64,000 nt of DNA from Pachypanchax playfairii. Its lineage: Eukaryota > Chordata > Actinopteri > Cyprinodontiformes > Aplocheilidae. Both the position numbers and the translations under genes were made by a program. Positions 23,079 through 34,687 of the stretch are shown here, piece after piece. The stretch lies in assembly GCA_006937955.1 (NCBI GenBank), contig SSNP01000005.1, positions 6,070,348-6,134,347 on the forward strand, written 5' to 3'. The notes under the pieces were generated by a model. That model did not search any database, was not told the DNA's origin, and saw only the letters and a program-made list of their open reading frames with translations. Within the stretch, counting starts at the first letter, position 1, and each line of letters begins with the position of its first letter.

Positions 23079-24358
23079 TTATTGTATCATCTAATGATTT
23101 ATTAGTAAAAATAATTTTTTTTGGGACTCACTGTGTGTATAATTGCAAACAACTGAAATTATGTTTAAATGCACATTTAAGAACATTTATTTATTCAGTA
23201 TGTTGTTTTTTAAGTGTTTCTTTCTATTTCGGTAAAGTGCTACAGGAATATCTGCCACAGATTTAGTGACAGAAAGCAGAATAAATGTTAGTTTTGAGTC
23301 AGTTGTCGACTGTTTACTGTGACAGAAAGACATTTGAGGTGCATTTGGGTTTTAATGTCAGAAACAACGAACATCTCACCTGCTTCCTGGAAAGATCTTC
23401 AGTTTGGATGAATTCCTGTTGCAACTGTCCAGCTGTGTGTCACAGTAAATTATTAAGATAACTGTTCTGATTTCAATACATTTCATAGCAGCTGTCATTT
23501 TTTTTTCTTTGGTTTCTAAAACAAAATGCTCTCTGGTCAGTGACTCGATCTGTTTTTTTATTTTATTTTGGTTTCTTTTGTTAAATTAAGATTGATTTAA
23601 CTGAACAAAAATGGGACTGAGATGAATTTATTTTCTGTAAAGTGCTTGAAGATGACGTGTTTTTATTTAACTCCACACACGATCAATAAACTGAACTAAA
23701 TATCAGTTTGTTTCTTTTGGAGAGGGGGTGGTGGGGGGTCAACCCCTCATCAATGTCACTGGGTAACCTAATAGAAATAAGATTTTAGAAGAACTTCCAA
23801 ACTAACAGATAAAATTCTGGTCTCATTTTTGGACTCAGACCTTAATTATCCACTTAACGAACGCCGCGTTGAGAGTTAACATGCAGCAGTGTGTCGGGTG
23901 TAATCCCTGAGCAGCTCCGCAGCGAGGCCACTGAATCACCTCCACTCTCCCTCTGGGTCGTCTGTAACAATGAGTCCAGGTCTCTCGTCACTGCTCGACC
24001 TCGCAAGACACGTGAATAATGTATGAGTAAGTATGTGCAGTCAGCACAGTTACAGAATAAAACCTGTAGAACTTAAATATGTTCATGAAGTCATCTTAAA
24101 GGGGAAGAAACATTCTGAATGTTTAACACATTTGATTTGGCTTCTGCATCACGGCACATTTTTTCCCAATATAGTTTGTCCTTTCATAGAAAAGATGGAT
24201 CTGTGTCACATTTGCACATAATAGACAACTTGGTAAAGAATTAATTTAAAGTTTATCTATGTGACACTTTATTTTTGGTGCTAATTGCAAAGACACACAT
24301 TTAAACATCTTTAATTGAATCAACAAGTTGATTTCAGTTTGGCTTTAATATGACTGGA
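23079..24358. other. Intergenic stretch, no gene recognised
   Basis: AT-rich apart from a GC-richer patch at about 23860-24015, which has an E-box CACGTG near 24009 and could be a promoter or regulatory element. No convincing coding exon. Confidence 0.5.
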
Positions 24359-24661
24359 AATCCATCCATCTATTCTCTAAACCTGCTTCTTCCTGTTCAG
24401 GGTCGCAGGGTGTCCAGGCGGGGGACACCCTGGACAGGTCACCGGTCCATCACAGAGCCACACAGACAAACAACCACTCACACCAAGGGACAATTTAAGG
24501 TCACCAATAAACCTCCTGCATGTTTTTTGTAGGAAACTGGAATCCCATGCATGCACGGGGAGAACATGCAAACTCCATGCAGAAAGACCCCAGCCCGGAA
24601 TCGAACCTAGGACCTTCTCGCTGCAAGGAAACAGCTCGGCCAACTGCTCCACCGTGCAGCA
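24359..24661 (-). repeat. L2/SINE-like interspersed repeat, well preserved
   Basis: In minus orientation it shows the full layout: CACCGTGCAGC end, AACCTAGGACCTTCTCGCTG, GGGGAGAACATGCAAACTCC, a long middle part, ACACCCTGGACAGGTCACC and CTTCCTGTTCAGGGTCGCAG. The GGTTCGATTCCGGG segment (minus strand) resembles a tRNA B box, as in tRNA-derived SINEs. Open frames across it on both strands are by-products. Confidence 0.8.
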
Positions 24662-27600
24662 CTGGCAATTCAGGTCAGAAGAAAAGCATAGGAGACAAGA
24701 GAAGAAGTGGAGTCTAAAAAGAGCAAAAGCAAATAAAAAGTATCTAAAAGTACTTAAACATTTGCTAAGTTGTATCTCGTGCATTGAAACAACTTTAGAT
24801 CCTTTGAGTTTGGTTGTTTTTTTGTCTTCTTAAACAAAACAAATTGGAAAAAAAGTCCTTTGAAATCAGTTAGTTACTGGACAAAGAATGAAATAAAACC
24901 CAGTCACAAGTTTTCAGAAAAAATATTGATCCTTTAAAATAATCTATCACGAAATACACTTAGTACTTTTACTCAGAGATAAATATCAGAGCCTTTCAAA
25001 ATAGCAGCTTTATTGGAAAACATAAAATCTCAAAGGAATAAAAATGTATTTAGTAGAAAAGTAGCTAAATGCAGAAACTGCAGCATCTTGTGAAACTTTG
25101 TGCATGTTTAAACAAATCGATTTACATTTTTTTTAGACCAAATGTCAAATGTTTTTGCTGCTTGGTTGAATCTGAGAAATCAGATATGTTGGTTGTCAGT
25201 ATGTTTTATCTGCTGCCAAATCCTTTCACTCCTACTCACTTAACCTTCTGAAGCCTCGATAAATATTTATGTTCTGCAGTGGTGCCATACATCCAAGAAA
25301 AAATATGGTTTCTAATAGAAAATATTTGTTCAGCTAACGTGAGAAAAATCTTTCATTCCAATTTTATTTGCAATTTTTATAATGAGTCAATATTTGATTC
25401 TCGGGCAAAAAAACTTAAAACTTCAATAACATTTCCTTTTTTATGGTTGTTTTCTTTGCTTAAATTGTTTCTTAATTTTTTTTCAGGTAAGGCATCAACA
25501 AGTGTGAAAATATTTACTTATTGGCAAGATTTAATTTAGTCACAACTCTAAAAAATTAATTGTTACAACTTTGACATTGTGTTTTATATAAAATAATTCA
25601 TTATCTTGATGATTTTTTACGTAAAAGGAGCTGTTAAAACCACTTTGGTTTGTGAAATGCAGAAGAATCTGATGAGTCAATGATAAAAGCAACAGAGGTG
25701 ATGAGGCTCTTCTATATAGTCCAGCTTTTACTGGTACAGATGTGGAAGAGAAGCAGCTGTTTGCTGCTCCTCGGGTGTAATTAAAAAAAAGGCTCAGTCA
25801 CACCGAGAAGCTTCAAGAATACCAAGAGAGTGCAGAAACTTCATCAAGCCTCAGAGAACAGCAAGTTCCAGCAGTACAGACTTCCTTTAGCTTGTTACAG
25901 TCAGAGACTTTAAATGGATTGGCTTAATTGCAGCAGCATCCCTCAGACCATCTGTGTACGTGGGAGTTTGGAGAAGTGAACACATGTCTTTCTCAATATT
26001 TGCTGCTTATGTGAAGCAAAATGAGCTTCTGTAATGAGAGAGCAGAACTAAACTTAGTAAAATAATCAATGAAATGAGCCAGGAAATTGTGTTTAGATAT
26101 GTTTTTTTTTTTTTACTCTGAGTTGTGCTTATTCACTTCTGCAGAACACACCGAGATGTGTGACTGGACTACCAATCTGGGGATTATCTACAGTTTTCTA
26201 TCTTTCACATGCACACAATGCAACAATCAAAATCACAGCCGGCGAATGTTAGTGAGATTCAGTCTCAGCTTCCTCCGTTCGACTGCCTCCTACACACCCC
26301 GCACGCCCGGCTCTGTCTGTCCGATCCGGAGGCCTTGTTCAGGAGAATCAGCACGTCTGCTCGGTGCTCCCTGGTGGCTGCTGGGCTGAGCCTGCTGAGG
26401 CCCGATCTGCTGTAATTTGCCAGCCCCATTACTCCCACAAATGTGATGGCTGGGAGCTCTGTGAGTGTAAAACAGTTGGTGGGATAAAGAGACAGAGAGA
26501 GAAAGAGAGTAAGGTATGTCGCTGTTGCTCCTGTCTAACCAGAGTGTCTGAGAGTGTGGGATGGTTCCTGCTAATGGCACCAATTATGCACCAAAGAGCC
26601 CCGCTGATGGGTTGGTTTTAGAGCAAAGGTGCCAGAGGAAAAAACAGGGTAAAGAGGACGGCCTTTATGTCCAAAAACAACCAAACAGTCTGTGAGATAA
26701 GAGTGAGATGAACCATCTGGAGCTTCTCTTGTCCTAATAGTGGTCTGTTTATTACCCTGACATGTGGAGATGTCTGCTTGGATTACACCCACCAGGATTT
26801 ATGTATATTATTTACAGGTTGGCAATCCAAGCAAGACGAACGATCAAGCAGACATCACCTGCTTAGGAGCTCTGCAGACTTGACTTAAAGGCTACATCTT
26901 AAAAACTACAGAAATATTTTCGCAGTCTGTCAAATGTAACAACCAAACTCTGTCAAGTGGAGCTGAATCCAACAGATTAACTGCTAAGTGACTGAACTTT
27001 TTAAATAAATCTGTGTAGCATCTGAGGTGTGAAACTCGCTCCTCTTTATGATTGACAGGAGAACAGACAGGTGAGATCCAGAAGATTACAGATGCATGAA
27101 GAATTGAAACATTTCATCCAGAAATTATTTGCTTACCTCTTCATAAACAGCCTCCGATGCGACACATTGGTAGATCTGATAAAGTGGTAGTTCATGGCAA
27201 GGAGCCCAGGGTAGATAAACGGTTGGAGAGCGAGGTGAAAAGCAACAGGTGTGCAGAGCAAACAATCACAGTAGCGAGCCAGTTGGCCACACCTAGACAT
27301 TCACACACAGAGAAAACAAACAAGAGAGACGAGAGAGGGTGTAAGAAGGACGAAGAGCTGCGAAATGGCTCCAAAATCTCTAATTGTCTGCTGAAAATAT
27401 GCACAACATGTGATTATCCAAATATATTTTCATTCCATTTTATGTGTCGTGTATAAAAACCATTTGTCCTGTGAGAATAAAATCCATTCAGCTTGTTAAA
27501 CTGAATCATTTCTTTTAAATTTCGGATGCATGAAAGTTGTTTGAGAAGGTCTTGATTGATGGCAGGAGAACGTGTTTCACTGCTGAGCTTCCTGTCTCTC

Positions 27601-28900
27601 TGCTCACAGGAGCATCATGTTTTTTTGCACACTGCCGGATTTAAAAACAAAACAACAAAGCTGATTTGTTCAGTCAAGTGCAGGTACCGTTAGATTAAAG
27701 CTGGAATATATATATATAAAAAACTGGTAGAGCTCGCCAGACAGGAAGTGGAAATGAGACCATCTAAATTCAAGCGATCTCTTGTTCAAAAACAATCACA
27801 TGGTGTTGTGTTGTAAATGCAAGTCGGCACATCCACACCTTTGATGCACAGATGGTGTGTGTAAACTTTCTTATTTCACCTCCTGCTCTTCCTTCCCTCT
27901 AATCTCTTCGACTCTCTCATCCGTCATGTCCCACATTCTTCCCTTCCTCTAATCATCCCGTGTATCACTCAGAAGAAATCTTTCACACCTCCATCGGTGT
28001 AGCCTCTCGACTCGCACACCTGACTTTAACAAATCAAGCTGTGAAAACCCCGCGAACACAGTGGGAACACAATGGCTGGGTGAATATTAGCTGTGAAAGA
28101 TTTGGTTTCTAAAACATTCTGAATGCTCGGTGTGATGCATTTGGAGTTTGTGTTAAAAAAAAGCAAATCGTCTATTGAGATGAATTTACTTCTGATGATC
28201 CTCAAAGTTTCAACTAAATTAACTGCAAAATCATGAAAAGTCGAAATTATTCATCAAGTTGACGGAAACTATATAAAATTTACTTTAAAAATCCAAGTGT
28301 TGTTTGTTTTTAGAGGTTTATTTTTGGATGAAAACGATTAAACCCATTTTTATACCTTCAGTGTTGAACATTGGCACACACACTGATCACCTCTACATTG
28401 ATTTAGTATCATAAACTCAAACTCTGTGGTTCTAATTGGTACTCAGGATCATTTTAATGCTGCACAGATGAAATTATAGGATCAATTTTACAAGCTAATT
28501 AACCATAATAAGCTGAATTGTGATATAAAGCTACACTGTGTTGAAAAGATGAGCAAATTACCATCTTTGCTCCCGGTGGAAACGACAGGAGAATGGAGAA
28601 TATTTGGAGAATCTCTGTGGAAACTGGAGTGGAAGATGGAAAGAGAGTGTGCTGGTGGCTGTTTCAGCCAAATCTCTCCAAAACCTGTTAGTAACCAAAG
28701 TTACCCACGACGAGGAAATCGGATTCAAGTTCTTTCAAGTTTTAATTTAGTTTTAGTGGAACAGAAGCAGAGCCCAGACTACATGGAGCGTGTTGCTGTT
28801 CTCAGCTATGAATTCATGAACCACCACCTTTCAGCTGAGGTCATGATCAGGGGTTTGGACAGTTTGCAGGTGATAAAAAACAACCTGTGTTCATGTAGCA
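24662..28900. other. Intergenic stretch, no gene recognised
   Basis: Mostly AT-rich. The block at about 26220-26640 is GC-richer, includes a CTCF-like motif on the minus strand near 26365-26380 (CCACCAGGGAGCAC) and a GA-rich run (26490-26512); it may be regulatory. A short (AT)n lies near 27706-27718. Open frames here (up to 136 codons at 28549-28959) lack domains or splice context. Confidence 0.5.
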
Positions 28901-29370
28901 GGTCTGATCACATGAAGTCTCATCCTGTCACGTTGGTTCCTGCTCTGTCACTGACCTGATTTCATTCACCTGGTCTCTGCTATCAGACTGATTGCTCTCA
29001 CCTGTTTCTGCAACCTGTTCTTGAATTATCTCAGAGTTCTGACCCTGTTCTAAACCTGATCTAGTCTCTTGGATTTTGGATGATCATTATTCTGGATTTA
29101 CTGATCCTGTGACCACACCCAGCCAGCTCTTAAAGACGCTTGTTTACTGATACTGAGATTGGACTCTGTGTGAGATGTAGCGTTTGGATTTTTAGGATTT
29201 ACCGTGTGTTATATTGGATCGATATTTGGATTCCGTCTAACCTCTCGTCTGTTTTCGTCTCCCTGAGTTCACTTACCTGTTTTCCTCCAAGTCCTGTCAA
29301 CCAGAGCTTCTCTGTTTGAATCATTTTACTACCTTTGCAGCTCCCACCAGGTCACCAACTGCTGCCATCT
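28900..29370. repeat. Possible diverged interspersed repeat
   Basis: The run of phrases such as TTTCATTCACCTGGTCTCTG, TGATTGCTCTCACCTGTTTC, ACCACACCCAGCCAGCTCTT and GAGTTCACTTACCTGTTTTC has the character of a fish repeat family with Pro/Cys-like pyrimidine-rich blocks, similar to 51560-51960. Family not identified. Confidence 0.35.
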
Positions 29371-31399
29371 CGCTTCTGCATAATAATATCTCCCAAAATG
29401 AAACAGTGCAACAGTTTTCCTCAAAGTTGTTCATCTAACTACTCTCCAGATGCTAATCTGTCCTCTCCTCATCACAGTTCTTACCTCAGATGATTCCTGA
29501 CCAGGTCTAGTGACGATTAGAGAACTGCTACTCTGTATTTGTAACAAAGTTTATAGTTTGAACAGTTTGCCAAAATATCCACTTTTTTAAAGTTGGTACC
29601 AGCAAAGAAAATGTGGATATGAAACAAACAGACCTGCAGCAGACGACTTCTCCTCACATCCAAAAAAACATGGACTATCAGTACAAAGTTAGAGGAGATT
29701 CAATGGAAACTGATGAGTTTTTGGTTTAATAAGCAAGAAAATGTTGTGACTTTTTCCACACTTCCAAAGAAATGGATATTTTCTACATGTATCTTTTCAG
29801 CGGTGGCTGAGAATCAGTGGACTGAAGCAGTTGTGTTAAAACGCAGTGACCTGGCGCCTTACGGACACAGTTTACTGACTTCTCCTGCATTCACTGTTAT
29901 ATTGTTTAAATGACTTAGATGCTCCCAATGCAGCAGTGGAAAGAAAAAGAGAGAGCCTGCTGATGCGCCCTGTGTTGGTTTGCTGAATTAAATTTAGCTT
30001 CTCCTACTGCCACACAAGAGGGCAAAATTAGATTTCTTTCACCTGCTTATTGCACAAACAGCAAGGAGGGATACAAAGACTGTTGTTTTAGTGCTCTGAA
30101 ATGAGATAAATTGTGCAGAATCAGAATTTTTTTTTTTCCACTTGCAAACTTTGTAAGACCCAGACTTACTTGTGACACACTAACAAGATTTAATCTTCTA
30201 ACAGAAGTGGAAAGTGCATTAAAGGTGAAGCTGTGGAAGGGAATCACTAAAATATGAAAAATAAAGACTGTTGATGAAATATTTGTTAAGGAAAATGAAA
30301 GTCTATGCATTTGTAAGTCTGTACTCTTTATGTCTGGAAGTGAGGAACAAGTGTGGGCATAGCTAAACGGGGAGGCCTACAGAGGATTCAGAGTTCTCTC
30401 AGATAAAATTCAACTTTTTCTTCATATCTAACCAAGATGCTGTGGGGGCGTTTGGCTGCTCGGAATCAGGGAATTTATGCTGTAGGCAGGCAGAGGGAGG
30501 GATCAGTGCAAACAGGAGAAAAGGACGCTCCGCTTTTGTATCACTCACTGTGTGATCTTGGCAGCTTGTCGTCCTTTGTGACTGGTAATGTGTCTCAACC
30601 CCGGAGCACCAGAAAAAGCTCACTCTTTACCTGCGTGGGTAGATTTCCATCTCCTCCTCTTGACATTTCAGAGATAATTTTTGCCTCCCCTTATTTTAGC
30701 TTTTTTTTTAACTTGTACTGTCAGAAAAAGAATAAAATGTCAAAAATGTCTTTATTTTTTGGAAGCAGAAATGATAGGAAACGTACGGAAACTGCAGCAG
30801 AGACCACAACACTGTTTCACCAATCTCTCTGTGAATCGTTGTAAAGACAGTTTTGTCAGCATGACTCTGCCTCAGCAGGAGATAAATCTGAAAGGCCGCT
30901 AGCAGAATCCACCCACATTTTCAGGTAATGGAGCTGTCACTGGCCAAATCTGACCCCACAGTAACCTCCTGGGGGCAATGATACAGAGCCCATCCCTCTA
31001 CAGGAGGGGGCCCACATCTGATGATAACAGTCATCTTCACTGGAATGAGGAAAAATAGAGGTCATTGTGTCACTGTAACCCCACGGGAGGAGAATTAATG
31101 TGTGTATGTGGGATAAAGCTGCATTTGAAGCTACAGTGGGAACCCCTGCAGAGACAGTAACAGGGTGGGATGCTGAAATGATCGCTGATGCTTGGCTGGA
31201 AGCTGATGAAGCCTGCCTCCGGGCGACATTACGTCTCCTATTCCTACAAACCAGTTACATTTCTGACAGCGATAAAAGTGCTCCCGTATTGCAGAAGCTG
31301 GAGTTACTCGTCCCTCACTATGTAGGTTACTTTCTCATTTGTTCGGATGCGTTTCCAAGACGTAGTGAAACGTACCTTAACCATCAAAGCGTAATGCAC
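29371..31399. other. Intergenic stretch, no gene recognised
   Basis: Mixed-composition sequence with homopolymer T runs. No coding exon supported; open frames at 30437-30844 and 31100-31669 have no recognisable domain. Confidence 0.5.
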
Positions 31400-31684
31400 G
31401 CGCAGGGTAATCTTGCATCCAATCTACCGTCTCAGCTCCAGGAGTCTGTTTGGTCTGTGGAGGGGGGGGAGACATGCTTCCTCTCCCAGTCTCTCCATCC
31501 GTGGCGCGTATCCAGCTCTGAATCCACTTTGGCTCTGGACTCCGGTGGCAGCGCTTCTTCTCTCCGCCTGACACACACACACACACAAACGCACACACAC
31601 GCACACTTACGCACTCTTTTGCAAATACAGTGTGCAGGACTGGACCCGCCGTATGAATCTTACATCTGATCCGAGGCGCTGATG
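31400..31684 (+). promoter_or_regulatory. Candidate promoter and untranslated first exon of the sulfotransferase gene
   Basis: A GC-richer block with several CpGs contrasts with the AT-rich flanks. It ends GAGGCGCTGATG|GTAAGGTCGC, a good splice donor at 31685. An acceptor TCTCTTTTAG at 34613-34622 precedes the coding exon of the sulfotransferase, so a non-coding first exon here is plausible; mammalian CHST1 also has upstream untranslated exons. A CA microsatellite (31569-31608) lies inside. No transcript evidence. Confidence 0.35.
31569..31608. repeat. (CA)n microsatellite, imperfect
   Basis: CA repeat interrupted by AAACG and CG units. Confidence 0.9.
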
Positions 31685-34622
31685 GTAAGGTCGCATTTTT
31701 TATTCTCATTATTTTTATTTGTTTATGTATTTGTTTATTTATGTTTTCAGTTGTTGTGCCGCTTGACAGCAAGCTGCGACTGAAGTCAGACTTCGTGTAA
31801 GCAAAGGAAGGAATGTGAGGAATAAATATATACTTAATGATAAGCAAATGTTTTGTTCATGCAACGAATGAAAGTGCTACTTTGTTTTCTTACTTTTTGG
31901 GCTGTTTTTCCCTTTATGTCTCTCTATATTGAGTTTTGAACATCTAATTTGTAATTGTGAGATATTTCAAATGTATGCTCTTGTGTATATTTTGATGACA
32001 ATTAATGCATCTCTCACTAAAATTGATCCTAACATGTGTGGACATGGATGTGAAAGTATTTCTCGTGCATTTATTTTATTTTTCTCAGACCACTTCACTT
32101 TTCTCTGTTTTCATTGAATGTTTATGGCGATAAAAACCAGCTGCAACCCATAAACACAATATTGTTTTGAGCGCAGACAAGACAGAATAACATTTTTCTA
32201 GTTTTTTTTCTTTCCCATTGTTCTTTTCAGTGCTGTTAGAATCATGTATGACAAGATTCATCTATTTTTTGCCATCACTGGGGTTTCACTGTGTAACCAG
32301 GGGTCACATGCATCTTCTTCGCTGCAGTGCTCTGATGCTCTGTGTTGGTTAGAATAAAGAAAAGAAAATTGATTAATGAATGGAGAATATAGCAAGAAAG
32401 GCCAGCTGTTGTCATGTGACTTCTCTCTGGGTTGCTACTGTTGTTTGGTCTTCTGTGTTTTTTAGGATTGATCACTGGCCTCTGCCAATAAACAGCCTCA
32501 CACTGAAGATGTGTGAACTCTCGGAGGTGCCTTAATAGAAAAATCATTGGCACTGTCCCTCAATAGCTTGCATCCCAAATCCCTCACTCCCACCCTCATC
32601 ACTAACTTCTAACCTCATTTGTTGCTTTTATTTTCCACAGAGGCAATTACCTTTCTCGCATCAACACTCTTGCCACTGGCTGTTATCTCAGCAGCACCAG
32701 TGAACGTGCCCACTAAATTTACAACTCAAACCTGCTGGTGGAGCGAGCTCCACGCAGTATAATCTTTAGCTGATCCTGTCCCCGAGGCTCTTATCCCTTG
32801 TAAGAATTGTTATTTTATGAGAGATACAAAAGCTGAGACCCTTTTGAAGCCTGCAGTCCCCTTCCAGCTGCTGACAGAGTGTCTATTATTTCTGATGCGA
32901 GTCCTGACGCTGGAAGAGTTATAAGACCGGGAGGCTAGAGGACTTGCAAATCAAATTGCTTAAATCTATTGAAGCATCCGTCTTCATTCTCCAGAGGGCA
33001 GCAGGGTGAGAAGCAGAGTGGCTCTGAGCCCTGATCATGACTGGAAAGGAAAACAAAACCTGCCACTGAGGGATTGTATGATGCGCCTTGGTCAGCCAGC
33101 TGTAGAGCACAACCAGTAGATGAATGTCAGCTCTATCAAACCTGCATTTTTAAGGGTCAGAATTGGTAAGAAGCTTTGTCAAAGTTTCTTTTACATTTGT
33201 GCACATCCATGTTTTTCTTGTTTTTGAGCAAAGTGTCAAATTCTTCCTGTCATATTTTCTACAGCTGTCAGTCTGAGAAACTTTTTTTCTCTTCGCCGAG
33301 TTCATTCATCAGTCACTGTTTTTAGCTGCATTCAAACAGAATGGCTCATGATGTCAGCTTGATTTCCTCCCCCCCCCCTCACCCACAGAGTAAATGTCTT
33401 TCGTTTGGCGCTGTTTGTGATTAATGGAACATCAAAAGCTCAGTGTGATACATTCCCGAGGATATGAGTCTGCCAGGGACACATAAACATCATTAATGAA
33501 GAAGAGGCAGATTGGAGATAGACAGAAAGAGGGTGAGGAAGCAAACAGGAAGGCAGCACTTTATTTTTGTCAGTAATATGATTTATATTCACCTATGGTT
33601 TGGAAGATGATTGGCTCTGCAAAGATACTTTTAGGAGGGAAGGGATAGTTTGCACCAAGGGATCTTGTGTGATTTTCTGCCATCAGCTGAATGCATACGC
33701 TATGTGGATGAATAAATGGCAGCACATCTTTTTCTAACTCCATTTGGAAAATTCACGTCTCCCTTTGCTCTTTCAAGCCCAGTGGCAAAGAACTCAGAAG
33801 CATACAAAGGAAACTTCTCCACTCATGAAGACAGCTATATTTATCTGAGTATGTAGCTCTCTACTGGGCTTAGAGGCTTAATTACCCAGAAGAGGGGGAA
33901 GCGAGGATGAAATGCAATTATGCAACAGTGTGCAAAGTATCCCGATCAGTGCGCTGTGGTAGATAGGAACATCACTGCTGCATTTTTCCAAATGAAAGTC
34001 TGACCTTTGCGTCATTATTTTTTTGCAGAAAAAAAAACAAAAAAAAAAAGCTTTTGAGGAAACAAGTCCTGAACTTTCAAACTGTTCATTCAAAAAATTT
34101 AAGCTACTTATGTCAAAAATGCTAAAAGCTGCGCTCTGATTTTTTTTTTTTTTTTCCTTTTTATAGATAAAACGTTTCTTGGGGTGTTTTTTTCTGATGT
34201 GCACTTGAGAGATACTTTAACATTTTGATGGATTCTTTTAAAACTTTAATTACCACTCAGCTTAGCATTAAGTCTGGTATTTGTGTCAGTATTTCAGCAG
34301 CCAGTAAATGTTAATAGACTGTTTCATATTTAATGCACCAACATGACAGTGGAGGCAATATTCTGATCTAACTCATTAAAAATATATATGTTTTTATCTA
34401 GAAGAACCTGTTGTTAAGGTGTACATTTAGATCTTACAGGGAAAAAAAACCTGTAAAGGAAATAAATTATGCACGTAACCTACTGAAGTTCCCTCGAGCA
34501 ACACATCTAACTGCTCCAATAAGCTCTGCTCAGTAGAACATCAGTAAAGTCCTGCAGGTTTAAGCTGCACATGCATGAAGCTGAAAAGAATTTAAAAGCA
34601 ACCAAAATAAAATCTCTTTTAG
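31685..34622. other. Spacer or first intron upstream of the sulfotransferase coding exon
   Basis: No coding exon seen. The block at about 33400-33540 (after a C run at 33369-33378) is of even composition with ATTAATGG and CATTAATGAAG and may be a conserved non-coding element. Poly(T) and poly(A) runs occur at 34015-34050 and 34140-34157. Confidence 0.45.
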
Positions 34623-34687
34623 TGTGTCTTCTTGAGCCTGCCCGGTGGCGTCAGCTTGAAGGATGTAGAGTCCGAGGCGGAGGCAGG

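Noticed and set aside
24590..24615. tRNA-like B box
   Set aside because: It belongs to the interspersed repeat; no A box, cloverleaf or terminator of a functional tRNA gene was found.
24377..24784. 135-codon minus-strand open frame
   Set aside because: It lies mostly in the well-preserved L2/SINE-like repeat.
28549..28959. 136-codon open frame
   Set aside because: No domain, no splice context, composition like the surrounding non-coding sequence.
31100..31669. 189-codon open frame on the plus strand
   Set aside because: No recognisable domain; its end is translated CA microsatellite, and it overlaps the putative promoter block. Long frames arise by chance in GC-richer sequence.
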